Shown here one piece after another: positions 1-7,253 of a DNA stretch of 64,000 nucleotides. Each line of letters begins with the position of its first letter. The stretch's first letter is position 1. Source of the stretch: Rhizobium sp. (GTDB taxonomy: Bacteria > Pseudomonadota > Alphaproteobacteria > Rhizobiales > Rhizobiaceae); contig JAPZUE010000055.1 in NCBI GenBank assembly GCA_027533385.1, forward strand, positions 62,001 through 126,000, written 5' to 3'. Under the pieces are notes generated by a model, which ran no database searches, was not told the DNA's origin, and saw only the letters and a program-made list of their open reading frames with translations. The position numbers and the translations under genes were made by a program.

Positions 1-139
<139 letters not shown>

Positions 140-344
140 CTATGGCGAAAGAACCCCGGCCTTTCAAGCGGAAAGCTGCGAGCCGCCAAGAGTTTTGCGT
201 CACCGTGCCAATGGCGGGATACCATCATCTGCGCATGAACAGGTGAAATCACAATTCGGCATAGGAAACGCCACAGTTTCGTCGCTCTGCAGACGCGATC
301 GCAGGGCTTTATGCGCACCAGACCAACAGACGAAGGTGCCCGCC

Positions 345-743
345 ATGGATTTTGAACTGGAAGCCTGCACGCCCACGTCCCGGAGAAGCCGCCCGCTCGC
401 TTGGCTGGCTCTTGCCAGTGGTCTCGGTCTGGCCTTGTTCCTGTTCGGAAGCCCCGGCACCGCCTCTTCGCCGAACACACCCCAGCAGACAACCATTGCC
501 GTCCAGTCTGCTTCTCAGATGGATCAAGTGACGACATCGAGCATTCTGCCGGCATCACCCGCCCGTGTCATCGACCTGCAGAGCGGCCATGGACAATCCC
601 TTCCCCTCCCGCAAAGCGAACGGCATCTTCTGATCGTGCTTCTCCTGATCTGCTTTGCCGCCATGGCAGCCGGCGTTTTCGGGCTGTGGAAACGCAGCTG
701 GCAGGAGATCACCCAGCGGAAAAACTCGATCGATCACCTATAA
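345..743 (+). CDS. Small membrane protein of unknown function
   Basis: A 132-residue protein that I do not recognise. The first hydrophobic segment (about residues 17-36) follows an Arg-rich stretch and looks like a signal anchor. A Ser/Thr/Gln-rich middle of about 60 residues follows, then a second strong membrane segment (about 96-117) ending in a basic tail. The pattern suggests two membrane spans joined by a periplasmic loop. The ATG at 345 was chosen because the hydrophobic segment begins soon after it; the reading frame is open much further upstream, but that part looks non-coding. The ribosome site (GAAGGTG) is only fair. It sits alone between aatA and sqr. Confidence 0.55.
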   Translation: MDFELEACTPTSRRSRPLAWLALASGLGLALFLFGSPGTASSPNTPQQTTIAVQSASQMDQVTTSSILPASPARVIDLQSGHGQSLPLPQSERHLLIVLLLICFAAMAAGVFGLWKRSWQEITQRKNSIDHL

Positions 744-755
744 AATAGTATAGTT

Positions 756-779
756 TATATCTACGTATTTTCGTATATA
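756..779. promoter_or_regulatory. AT-rich inverted repeat in the sqr promoter
   Basis: The 65 bases before sqr are strikingly AT-rich for this genome. They contain an imperfect dyad, TATAT-CT-ACG, then six bases, then CGTATATA. AT-rich dyads in front of sulfide-oxidation genes are the kind of site bound by the persulfide-sensing ArsR-type repressor BigR/SqrR in related bacteria. No such regulator gene is visible in this window, so assignment as its operator is inference. It may also simply overlap the -10 region. Confidence 0.4.
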
Positions 780-808
780 ATTCCTCCCATCAACTGGGAG
801 GAACCATC

Positions 809-2095
809 ATGAAACGCATTGCAGTCCTCGGTGCCGGGCTTGGCGGCACCATCATGGCCTATGAATTGAGAGACCGCCTCGGTCGCGAAGTCGGGATCCA
901 TCTCCTGAGCAAGGGCGCGACCTATTCCTTCGTGCCATCCAATCCCTGGGTCGCCGTCGGCTGGCGCGGGCGCGAGGAAATCGAGGTGGATCTCCGCCCC
1001 GCCTGCGCCAAACGCAACATCACCCTTCACCCTCAGGGCGCGGCCCGCGTTCACCCGGCAGAGAACCGGGTGGAAATGGCGGATAGCAGTTCGCTGGATT
1101 ATGACTACCTGGTGATCGCAACCGGTCCCGACCTTGCCTTCGATGAAATAGAGGGCTTTGGTCCGCACCATCACACCCAGTCGGTCTGCCACATCGATCA
1201 CGCTCTGGCCGCCAAACAGGCCTTTGACAAACTCGTCGCCAAGCCCGGCCCCGTCGTCATCGGCGCGGTCCAGGGCGCCTCCTGCTTCGGTCCGGCCTAT
1301 GAATTCGCCTTCATTCTCGACAAGGCGCTGCGCGACGCCAAGGTCCGCGACCGGGTGCCCATGACCTTCGTCACCTCGGAGCCCTATATCGGCCATCTCG
1401 GCCTCGACGGCGTCGGCGACACCAAGGGGCTGCTGGAAAGTGCGCTGCGGTCCAAACACATCAAATGGGTGACCAATGCCCGGGTCAGCCGCTTCGAAGG
1501 CGACAAGGTCGTTGCCGAGGAGATCAACGAAGATGGCTCGATCAAGGCGACCCACGAGATCCCCTCGGTCTATACGATGATGCTGCCCGCCTTCCGCGGC
1601 GTGGAGGCGATCAAGGGCATCGAGGGCCTCACCAATCCGCGCGGCTTCGTGCTAGCCGACAAACACCAGCAGAACCCCACCTACAGAAACGTCTTCTCCG
1701 TCGGAGTCTGCGTCGCGATCCCGCCCATGGGCAAGACGCCGGTCCCGGTCGGCGTCCCCAAAACCGGCTTCATGATCGAATCCATGGTGACCGCCACCGC
1801 CCACAACATCGCCAATCTGATTGCCGGCGAAGAGGCGAACGCGCAAGGCACGTGGAACGCGGTCTGCCTCGCCGATTTCGGCGATGGCGGCATCGCCTTC
1901 GTCGCCCAGCCACAATTGCCACCCCGCAACGTCAACTGGTCCTCTCAGGGCAAGTGGGTTCACGCAGCCAAGATCGGCTTCGAGAAATACTTCCTCTACA
2001 AGGTGAAGCTCGGCAAATCCGAGCCCTTCTATGAGAAGCTCGCGCTTCAGGCTCTTGGCATCGACAAGCTGAAGGCTATCAGCTTCGACGGCTAA
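809..2095 (+). CDS. sqr: Sulfide:quinone oxidoreductase, type I
   Basis: A 428-residue flavoprotein that oxidises sulfide to polysulfide or persulfide and passes electrons to membrane quinone. The N-terminal FAD-binding loop is GAGLGG. The protein matches the Acidithiobacillus-type enzyme along its length, including the FVPSNPWV, SEPYIGH and MGTWNAVC-like blocks. All three redox cysteines of the family are present at Cys127, Cys159 and Cys353, so it should be active. The start is fixed by GGGAGGA just before the ATG. It is alone: no persulfide dioxygenase, rhodanese or BigR-type repressor adjoins it, which suggests sulfide detoxification rather than lithotrophic growth. Its AT-rich promoter carries a dyad. 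Confidence 0.92.
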   Translation: MKRIAVLGAGLGGTIMAYELRDRLGREVGIHLLSKGATYSFVPSNPWVAVGWRGREEIEVDLRPACAKRNITLHPQGAARVHPAENRVEMADSSSLDYDYLVIATGPDLAFDEIEGFGPHHHTQSVCHIDHALAAKQAFDKLVAKPGPVVIGAVQGASCFGPAYEFAFILDKALRDAKVRDRVPMTFVTSEPYIGHLGLDGVGDTKGLLESALRSKHIKWVTNARVSRFEGDKVVAEEINEDGSIKATHEIPSVYTMMLPAFRGVEAIKGIEGLTNPRGFVLADKHQQNPTYRNVFSVGVCVAIPPMGKTPVPVGVPKTGFMIESMVTATAHNIANLIAGEEANAQGTWNAVCLADFGDGGIAFVAQPQLPPRNVNWSSQGKWVHAAKIGFEKYFLYKVKLGKSEPFYEKLALQALGIDKLKAISFDG

Positions 2096-2217
2096 AAGCA
2101 GAGGCGCCTCTTCAAAACTTCGTCAGGAGGCGCACTCTTCTTGCCGCACGTCTTGTCGCGCGCCGGTCCGTTCCCATCTTCATCACGATTGACCAGCCGC
2201 GACGAGGTGAGATGAAG

Positions 2218-3360
2218 ATGGTGAAACGACAGGGAAAAACCGCTTTGCTGATGGCGCCGATCTTGGCGGCCTCCCTCGCCCTGCCAGGCTATGCGCAGGA
2301 GAGCCGGGAACATCGGGTCCGAGACGTGACGGTGGAAGTGACAGCCATCGCAGGCGGCCTTGAGCATCCCTGGTCCGTCGAGGTTCTGCCGGACGGCGCC
2401 TATATCGTCACCGAGCGTCCCGGACGCATGCGCATAATCCGCGATGGTGAAGTCGGTCGCCCGCTCGGCGGTCTGCCGCAGATCGCAGCCGTGGGTCAGG
2501 GTGGCCTGCTCGATGTCGCGCTCTCTCCCGACTTCGCCGAAACCCGCCGCCTTTTCTTCACCGCAGCCGTGCCCGGTCCCGGTGGCCAGGGGACTGGCGT
2601 CTTCTCCGCACGCCTCAGCCCAAATGAACGACGCCTTGAGGATGTCCGCCGGATCTTCCTCATGAACAAGCTGACCGGCACCGGCCAGCATTTTGGCTCG
2701 CGCATCGCCATTGCCGCCGATGGTAGCCTGTTCTTCGGCATCGGCGATCGCGGCGACGAGGACCGCGCCCAGGATCAGGCCGACCACGCCGGCAAGATCA
2801 TGCGCATCAATGCCGACGGCACGCCCTCTGCTGCCAATCCCAGCGGCCAGCCCCTTCCCGAAGTCTGGTCCAGCGGCCACCGTAATCCCCAGGGCATCGT
2901 CATCGATCCCGCAGACAACAGGCTCTATACCGTCGAGCATGGAGCGCGCGGCGGTGATGAGATCAATGCCCCCGAAGCGGGCAACAATTACGGCTGGCCC
3001 GTGATTTCCTATGGCAAGCATTACTCCGGTGCCGAAATCGGCATTGGCCAGTCCGCCGATGGCTACGAACAGCCCCTGCACTACTGGGATCCGTCGATCG
3101 CGCCCGGTGCGCTGGCCGTCTATCGCGGCGCCATGTTCCCCGAATGGGAAGGCGATTTCCTGGTCGCGGCCTTGAAGTATCAGCTTGTCGCCCGCATCGA
3201 GCGCCGCAGCGACGGCACCATCGGCGCCGAAGAGCGGATGCTGGAGGGCGAATACGGCCGCATTCGCGATGTGAAGGTCGCCCCTGACGGCTCGATCCTT
3301 CTGGTAACCGACGAGGAAGATGGGCAATTGCTGCGCATAACCCGTGGCAGCGACAGCTGA
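2218..3360 (+). CDS. PQQ-dependent sugar dehydrogenase, soluble aldose type
   Basis: A 380-residue secreted beta-propeller of the glucose/sorbosone dehydrogenase family (YliI/Asd type), which oxidises aldose sugars in the periplasm with PQQ. A signal peptide of about 25 residues ends near GYA. Family motifs follow: LEHPWS early, TERPGR, the GTGQHFGSRI and FGIGDRGD blocks, SSGHRNPQG and NNYGWPV. The ATG at 2218 is preferred over the one at 2212 because GAGGTGAG touches the latter but stands six bases before the former. PQQ synthesis genes are not in the window, so whether it receives cofactor here cannot be told. It probably has its own promoter downstream of sqr. Confidence 0.85.
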   Translation: MVKRQGKTALLMAPILAASLALPGYAQESREHRVRDVTVEVTAIAGGLEHPWSVEVLPDGAYIVTERPGRMRIIRDGEVGRPLGGLPQIAAVGQGGLLDVALSPDFAETRRLFFTAAVPGPGGQGTGVFSARLSPNERRLEDVRRIFLMNKLTGTGQHFGSRIAIAADGSLFFGIGDRGDEDRAQDQADHAGKIMRINADGTPSAANPSGQPLPEVWSSGHRNPQGIVIDPADNRLYTVEHGARGGDEINAPEAGNNYGWPVISYGKHYSGAEIGIGQSADGYEQPLHYWDPSIAPGALAVYRGAMFPEWEGDFLVAALKYQLVARIERRSDGTIGAEERMLEGEYGRIRDVKVAPDGSILLVTDEEDGQLLRITRGSDS

Positions 3361-3454
3361 TAGAGCCTGTTGAGACCCGAATTCCGGTCGCAAAAGCACA
3401 ATAAGGCTCTGAAACAGGTGCCTCACCGGCTGTTTTTGGGCATTTCATCAAAAC

Positions 3455-3493
3455 CGAACACGGAAAATTTTCTCCCGCAAAATTCCGTGTTCG
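3455..3493. repeat. Inverted repeat, 11-bp arms
   Basis: CGAACACGGAA (3455-3465) is perfectly complementary to TTCCGTGTTCG (3483-3493), and the inner bases AATTTT and AAAA extend the pairing. There is no T-run on either side, so it is not a standard terminator. It could be an operator or a structured RNA element. Its role is unknown. Confidence 0.6.
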
Positions 3494-3833
3494 CGACCGC
3501 TTTTCCCTCAATCTCCATCGCAAGCGATGCAAATTTTCGCCAAAACCGCATCAAGCGATCTTGCAGGGCAAGCGAATCAGGTCATTCGCACTGAAAACAA
3601 AGGACTCTCGCCGGCAAGAAGGTTAAAACTTTCGCTTGCCAATTTTCGACAAACCAAGCACTCTTCGCGTGTTCGGGCAATTTTGCGAGCATGGGAAGAC
3701 CTATAAATGAGTGCGCGCCGGGGACGCTATAACAACCCCGGGCAGTCGAACTTGAGCAGATGGAAACATCGTCTGAAGTTAGTCTGCGGTAACAGGGCCC
3801 CTTTCCTCCAATTTCGACAAATGCCTGTCGCTC

Positions 3834-3880
3834 ACCCACTCGTGGGTACATAGCAATGCTGCCCCGCCGAATACGGGCAG
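3834..3880 (+). promoter_or_regulatory. Two hairpins in the cold-shock gene leader
   Basis: ACCCA-CTCG-TGGGT (3834-3847) and CTGCCC...GGGCAG (3859-3880) lie immediately ahead of the AAGGA ribosome site of the cold-shock gene. Long leaders that refold at low temperature are established for cspA mRNAs of enterobacteria. A similar role here is inference from position. Confidence 0.4.
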
Positions 3881-3899
3881 AGAGAAAAGGACCTGACGC

Positions 3900-4115
3900 A
3901 TGGCCGAGACTGGCACTGTAAAATTCTTCAATACCGACAAGGGCTTTGGCTTCATCAAGCCCGACAACGGCGGCGCGGACATCTTCGTCCACATCTCCGC
4001 CGTTCAGGCATCGGGCCTGTCGGGTCTGACCGAAAACCAGAAGGTCAGCTTCGACACCGAACCCGATCGCCGTGGCAAGGGCCCTAAGGCCGTAAACCTG
4101 CAGATCTCCGGCTGA
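3900..4115 (+). CDS. cspA: Cold-shock protein, CspA family
   Basis: A 71-residue single cold-shock domain that binds single-stranded RNA and DNA and melts RNA structure. Both RNA-binding motifs are present: KGFGFIKP (RNP1-type, about residues 17-24) and DIFVHIS (RNP2-type, about 30-36). Its length is normal for alphaproteobacterial CspA paralogs, and rhizobia carry several, so the exact paralog is not certain. The ribosome site is AAGGA eight bases before the ATG. It is monocistronic: a long leader precedes it and a strong terminator follows. Confidence 0.92.
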   Translation: MAETGTVKFFNTDKGFGFIKPDNGGADIFVHISAVQASGLSGLTENQKVSFDTEPDRRGKGPKAVNLQISG

Positions 4116-4142
4116 TTTCACCCGGTTTTCTACGAATTGCGG

Positions 4143-4166
4143 CCCGGCATCATTGCCGGGTTTTTT
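4143..4166 (+). terminator. Rho-independent terminator of the cold-shock gene
   Basis: CCCGGC-ATCATT-GCCGGG followed by six T residues, 27 bases after the stop codon. Confidence 0.9.
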
Positions 4167-4271
4167 CGTTCAGCCTCCGTTCAGGCACGACTCCCTAGAT
4201 TGCAATCATCGCCGAGGGCCCGAACAGCCAGCACCGGCACAGATGATTTCGCTAGGTCGAGGAACGACGTC

Positions 4272-4730
4272 ATGATGAAATTCGCGCAACACGCTCTTCT
4301 CGCGGCTGCAGTGACCCTGACGCCCATGGCCGCCGCAACGCAGGCTGAGGCCGGCGACCGCTACTATCGCCATCATCACAGCGGCGATGACGCCCTCGCC
4401 CTTGGTGTGATCGGTCTCGCTGCCGGCGTGATTGTCGGGTCTGCCCTGGCAAGCCCGCCGCCGCAGCGCCGCGTCTATATCGACCGCCCCGTCTCGGTCT
4501 ATGACGAACCCGGCTATTACGTCGACGATTTCCCGCCGCCCCCGCCGCGTCATGCCTACCGCCCGCGCCCAGTCTACCAGAAACCGCGCCCGGTCTATCA
4601 GTCCTACGGGATCGAACCCTGGACTGGCGCGTGGTATGACTACTGCTCGCAGCGCTATCGCAGCTTCAACCCGCGCACCGGCACCTTCATCGGCTATGAC
4701 GGCCGCACGCACTTTTGCACGGCCGGCTGA
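4272..4730 (+). CDS. BA14K family protein
   Basis: A 152-residue exported protein. A signal peptide (about residues 1-25, ending near QAEA) is followed by a His-rich patch, a Gly/Ala hydrophobic segment (about 43-60), a Pro/Tyr/Arg-rich linker, and a C-terminal BA14K domain with the typical WYDYCSQRYRSFNPRTGTF pattern and a final Cys. BA14K proteins are small surface or periplasmic proteins common in Rhizobiales; the Brucella member is an immunoreactive, lectin-like antigen. The ATG at 4272 follows GAGGAA at a good distance. Terminators on both sides indicate a single-gene transcript. Function here is unknown beyond envelope location. Confidence 0.85.
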   Translation: MMKFAQHALLAAAVTLTPMAAATQAEAGDRYYRHHHSGDDALALGVIGLAAGVIVGSALASPPPQRRVYIDRPVSVYDEPGYYVDDFPPPPPRHAYRPRPVYQKPRPVYQSYGIEPWTGAWYDYCSQRYRSFNPRTGTFIGYDGRTHFCTAG

Positions 4731-4755
4731 GCCTGCGTTTCAGAGCAGAACGGAA

Positions 4756-4780
4756 AAAAGCGCCGAAACCCGGCGCTTTT
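4756..4780. terminator. Terminator between convergent genes
   Basis: AAAAGCGCCG-AAACC-CGGCGCTTTT followed by CTTGTTT. The A-run and T-run on the two sides let it serve both the BA14K gene and the convergent hydrolase gene that ends at 4786. Confidence 0.85.
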
Positions 4781-4785
4781 CTTGT

Positions 4786-5430
4786 TTAAATCCCCTGGAT
4801 GAACGGATTGGACCGCCTTTCATCCCCGATCCGGCTGCCTGGCCCATGGCCGCAGATGAAACCCACATCGTCCCCGAGCGGCAGCACCTTGTCGCGGATC
4901 GAATTCATCAGCGTCTGGTGATCGCCGCCCGGAAGGTCGGTGCGCCCGACAGATCCGCTGAACAGCACGTCGCCGAGATGGGCGAACTTCTGGCCCCGAT
5001 TGAAATAGATGACATGTCCCGGCGCGTGGCCCGGGCAGTGATAGACCTCGAAGAGGTGGTCGCCGAAACCGACCGTATCGCCATCCTCCAGCCATTGGTC
5101 CGGAACGACGCTGCGCAGGCCGGTAATGCCATAGCTGGCCGCCTGGGTCTCGATCCGCTGCAACAGTGGCAGGTCGTCCTTGTGCGGACCAATGATGGTG
5201 AGCCCCGTCTTCTCCTTGAGCTCGGCGGCACCGCCGGCATGATCGAGGTGCCCGTGGGTCAGCCAGATCGCCTTCAGGGTGATATTGTTCTCCGCAATCA
5301 CCTGCAGAATGACATCCACATCACCGCCCGGATCGACGATCACGCCTTCGCGTGTCTCGTCGTCGAACAGGATAGTGCAATTTTGCTGGAACGGGGTGAC
5401 GGGAATGATGCCCGCTTGAATCTGGCCCAT
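4786..5430 (-). CDS. MBL-fold hydrolase, glyoxalase II-like
   Basis: A 214-residue metallo-beta-lactamase-fold enzyme. The metal ligands are present in order: THGHLDHAGG (HxHxDH, about residues 58-67), the His of CPGHAPGH, the Asp of LGDVLFSGSVGR, and the C-terminal His of CGHGPGS. This is the layout of the short YcbL-like branch related to glyoxalase II, which hydrolyses thioesters such as S-lactoylglutathione. It lacks the C-terminal helical domain of classical glyoxalase II. The distant sqr invites comparison with persulfide dioxygenases, but the 3-kb gap and the hydrolase-type motifs favour a thioesterase. Substrate unproven. Confidence 0.85.
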   Translation of the reverse strand: MGQIQAGIIPVTPFQQNCTILFDDETREGVIVDPGGDVDVILQVIAENNITLKAIWLTHGHLDHAGGAAELKEKTGLTIIGPHKDDLPLLQRIETQAASYGITGLRSVVPDQWLEDGDTVGFGDHLFEVYHCPGHAPGHVIYFNRGQKFAHLGDVLFSGSVGRTDLPGGDHQTLMNSIRDKVLPLGDDVGFICGHGPGSRIGDERRSNPFIQGI

Positions 5431-5507
5431 CGGCTCGCTGTCCTTCTGTCGTCTACGACAAGCGCCTTAGCATGTCGCAACAACGAGAGAAACCGAGAGA
5501 CCCTCGG

Positions 5508-5672
5508 TCAGCGGGAAAGTCCGTAGACCTCGGAAACGGGCGAGGCCGGAAGAAGCGAAGCCTGCGCAACGAGAAAGCTCGCAACCATCAGCTTGGCGGT
5601 AAAGACGACAATCGCGACGGGGCGTAGGCTGGGCTTCTTGGAAATCTGCACGGTATGATCACGGTCCATCAT
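5508..5672 (-). CDS. Possible small membrane protein
   Basis: A 54-residue frame that begins with two ATG codons, preceded by GGAGAGAGG at good spacing. The product has a short charged N-terminus (MDRDHTVQISKKPSLRP), one membrane segment (about residues 18-40) and a short tail. I know no family for it. Support comes only from the strong ribosome site and the hydrophobic segment. It reads away from petP and lies behind the hydrolase gene's promoter region. Confidence 0.45.
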   Translation of the reverse strand: MMDRDHTVQISKKPSLRPVAIVVFTAKLMVASFLVAQASLLPASPVSEVYGLSR

Positions 5673-5982
5673 GGCACGAATCCTCTCTCCTGCGGCGAAG
5701 CATCGCCGAAGCGGCTTGTCTGGGGCTTGTCATTGATCGGTGAGAGCGTAACGATCCTGGCCGCCGGAGGTTTCCTGACGGCCGCCTAAGCTGTGCGATC
5801 TCAGTAAATTTGTTGGAAATCTGCTACACTTGCGCATAGTTTTGCCGGCATGCCGCGCCAGTAAGGCGAGGATGAACGGCTGGCTGCTGCAATGGACCGG
5901 TCGAGGGGGAAGCATCGCCCTAGGCGATGAATGTGAAACCGGTGTTGGCGCAGCTTTAGCGCGCCCGCATCGGAGGAAAGGA
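5673..5982. other. Promoter region ahead of petP
   Basis: About 310 bases without a supported gene. The petP reading frame is open back to 5830, but that part has unlike codon use and no ribosome site. I see no clean consensus promoter, although the stretch 5800-5840 is AT-rich. Confidence 0.4.
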
Positions 5983-6507
5983 ATGACGCGCGTGGCCCGA
6001 CAGTCTGCGACGAAGACTGCCAAGAAAACCCTGCCGGATTTACCGGTGGTCGATGACAAGACGATCGATTTCGAGACCATCGAAAGCCTCTTCTTCGCCT
6101 ATCGTGATTTTGTTTCCGATCCCGATGCGATCCTCGCCAAGCTCGGCTATGGCCGCGCCCATCACCGCGTCGTGCATTTCGTCAGCCGTCGCCCCGGCAT
6201 GACGGTCGCCGATCTCCTCGGCATTCTGCAGATCACCAAGCAGAGCCTCGCCCGTGTCCTCAAGGAACTGATCGATAGCGGCTATATCCGCCAGATGGCC
6301 GGCCCCGCAGACCGCCGCCAGCGCCGCCTTTATCCGACGCTTGCCGGTCGCGAACTCTCGCTCGCCCTTTCCGAACCGCAGTCACGCCGCATCGCCCACG
6401 CCATGGAGGGCATGACGACAGACGAGCGCGCCACCGTGCGTCGTTTCCTCGAAGGCATGCAGAAGCAGACCGTGACCCAGCCTCTCGAAACGGACGGAGC
6501 CGACTGA
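5983..6507 (+). CDS. petP: MarR family regulator, PetP-like
   Basis: A 174-residue DNA-binding protein. The winged helix is centred near residues 75-120, with the recognition segment LQITKQSLARVLKELIDSGYIRQ followed by the DRRQRRLYPT wing. The start at 5983 is set by GGAGGAAAGGA. A MarR protein directly upstream of an OmpR-type regulator matches the petP-petR pair of Rhodobacter capsulatus, which is needed for cytochrome bc1 and c2 production. The stop codon is one base from the petR start, so the genes are translated together. Ligand unknown. The name rests on domain and context similarity. Confidence 0.75.
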   Translation: MTRVARQSATKTAKKTLPDLPVVDDKTIDFETIESLFFAYRDFVSDPDAILAKLGYGRAHHRVVHFVSRRPGMTVADLLGILQITKQSLARVLKELIDSGYIRQMAGPADRRQRRLYPTLAGRELSLALSEPQSRRIAHAMEGMTTDERATVRRFLEGMQKQTVTQPLETDGAD

Positions 6508-6508
6508 C

Positions 6509-7210
6509 ATGTCGAAGAAGATCGAGCTGACAGATGACGCCCCGCACCTGCTGGTGGTCGACGACGACACCCGCATCCGCGACCTGCTGCACCGCTTCCT
6601 CACCGAAAAAGGCTTTCGCGTCTCCGTCGCCGCCGATGCTGCCGAAGCCCGCCGCAAGCTGGAAGGCCTGAGCTTCGACCTCCTCGTGCTCGACGTGATG
6701 ATGCCCGGTGAATCCGGCCTGTCACTGACCCAGAGCCTCTCTGACGAAAAGCGCGTGCCGATCATCCTTTTGACCGCCCGCTCCGAGGCTGACAGCCGGA
6801 TTGCCGGTCTCGAAGCCGGTGCGGACGATTATCTTGCCAAACCCTTCGACCCGCGCGAACTGGTGCTCAGGATCAACAACATCCTCAAGCGCAACATGAA
6901 CCCGGACGCGCCGAAGATCGAACAGGTGATGTTCGGCCCCTACACCTTCTCGGTGCTGCGCAAGGAATTGCGCAAGGGGGCCGAGATCATCCGCCTCACC
7001 GACCGCGAGCAGGACATCATGTATCTCTTCGCCACCCGCGCCGGTGACACGATCCCGCGCCACGAACTGGTCGGCAATGACGCGGAGGTCGGCGAACGCA
7101 CCATCGACGTCCAGATCAACCGTCTCAGACGCAAGATCGAGGACGATCCGGCGAACCCTGTCTGGTTGCAGACGGTGCGTGGCATCGGGTATCGCCTGAG
7201 CATGGATTGA
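6509..7210 (+). CDS. petR: OmpR-type response regulator, PetR-like
   Basis: A 233-residue two-domain regulator. The receiver domain has the acidic patch VDDD near residue 18, the phosphorylation site Asp62 in LVLDVMMPGE, the conserved Thr in LLTAR and the Lys in AKPFDP. The C-terminal winged helix (about 135-230) ends in the usual INRLRRKIEDDP...VRGIGYRL block. It should bind DNA when phosphorylated by the kinase encoded next. The PetR assignment follows from the upstream MarR gene. The petABC operon at 37-40 kb would be a natural target, but no site was identified. Confidence 0.82.
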   Translation: MSKKIELTDDAPHLLVVDDDTRIRDLLHRFLTEKGFRVSVAADAAEARRKLEGLSFDLLVLDVMMPGESGLSLTQSLSDEKRVPIILLTARSEADSRIAGLEAGADDYLAKPFDPRELVLRINNILKRNMNPDAPKIEQVMFGPYTFSVLRKELRKGAEIIRLTDREQDIMYLFATRAGDTIPRHELVGNDAEVGERTIDVQINRLRRKIEDDPANPVWLQTVRGIGYRLSMD

Positions 7211-7253
7211 GACTGCGGCAAGGGCGCAAGAAGCCTCGAGGAAGTGTGAGCAC

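Larger units (their letters stand above)
3361..3899. other. Long gene-free region ahead of the cold-shock gene
   Basis: About 540 bases without a convincing gene on either strand. The first part holds a strong inverted repeat at 3455-3493. The middle is AT-richer than its surroundings, with a TATAAAT at 3701 but no clear partner -35 box. The last 70 bases fold into two hairpins directly ahead of the ribosome site. The most likely content is the terminator or regulatory element of the dehydrogenase gene followed by a long 5' leader of the cold-shock mRNA. Confidence 0.5.

Noticed and set aside
2092-3426. Open frame of 444 codons opposite the sugar dehydrogenase gene
   Set aside because: The plus-strand gene has a signal peptide and family motifs; the opposite frame has neither.
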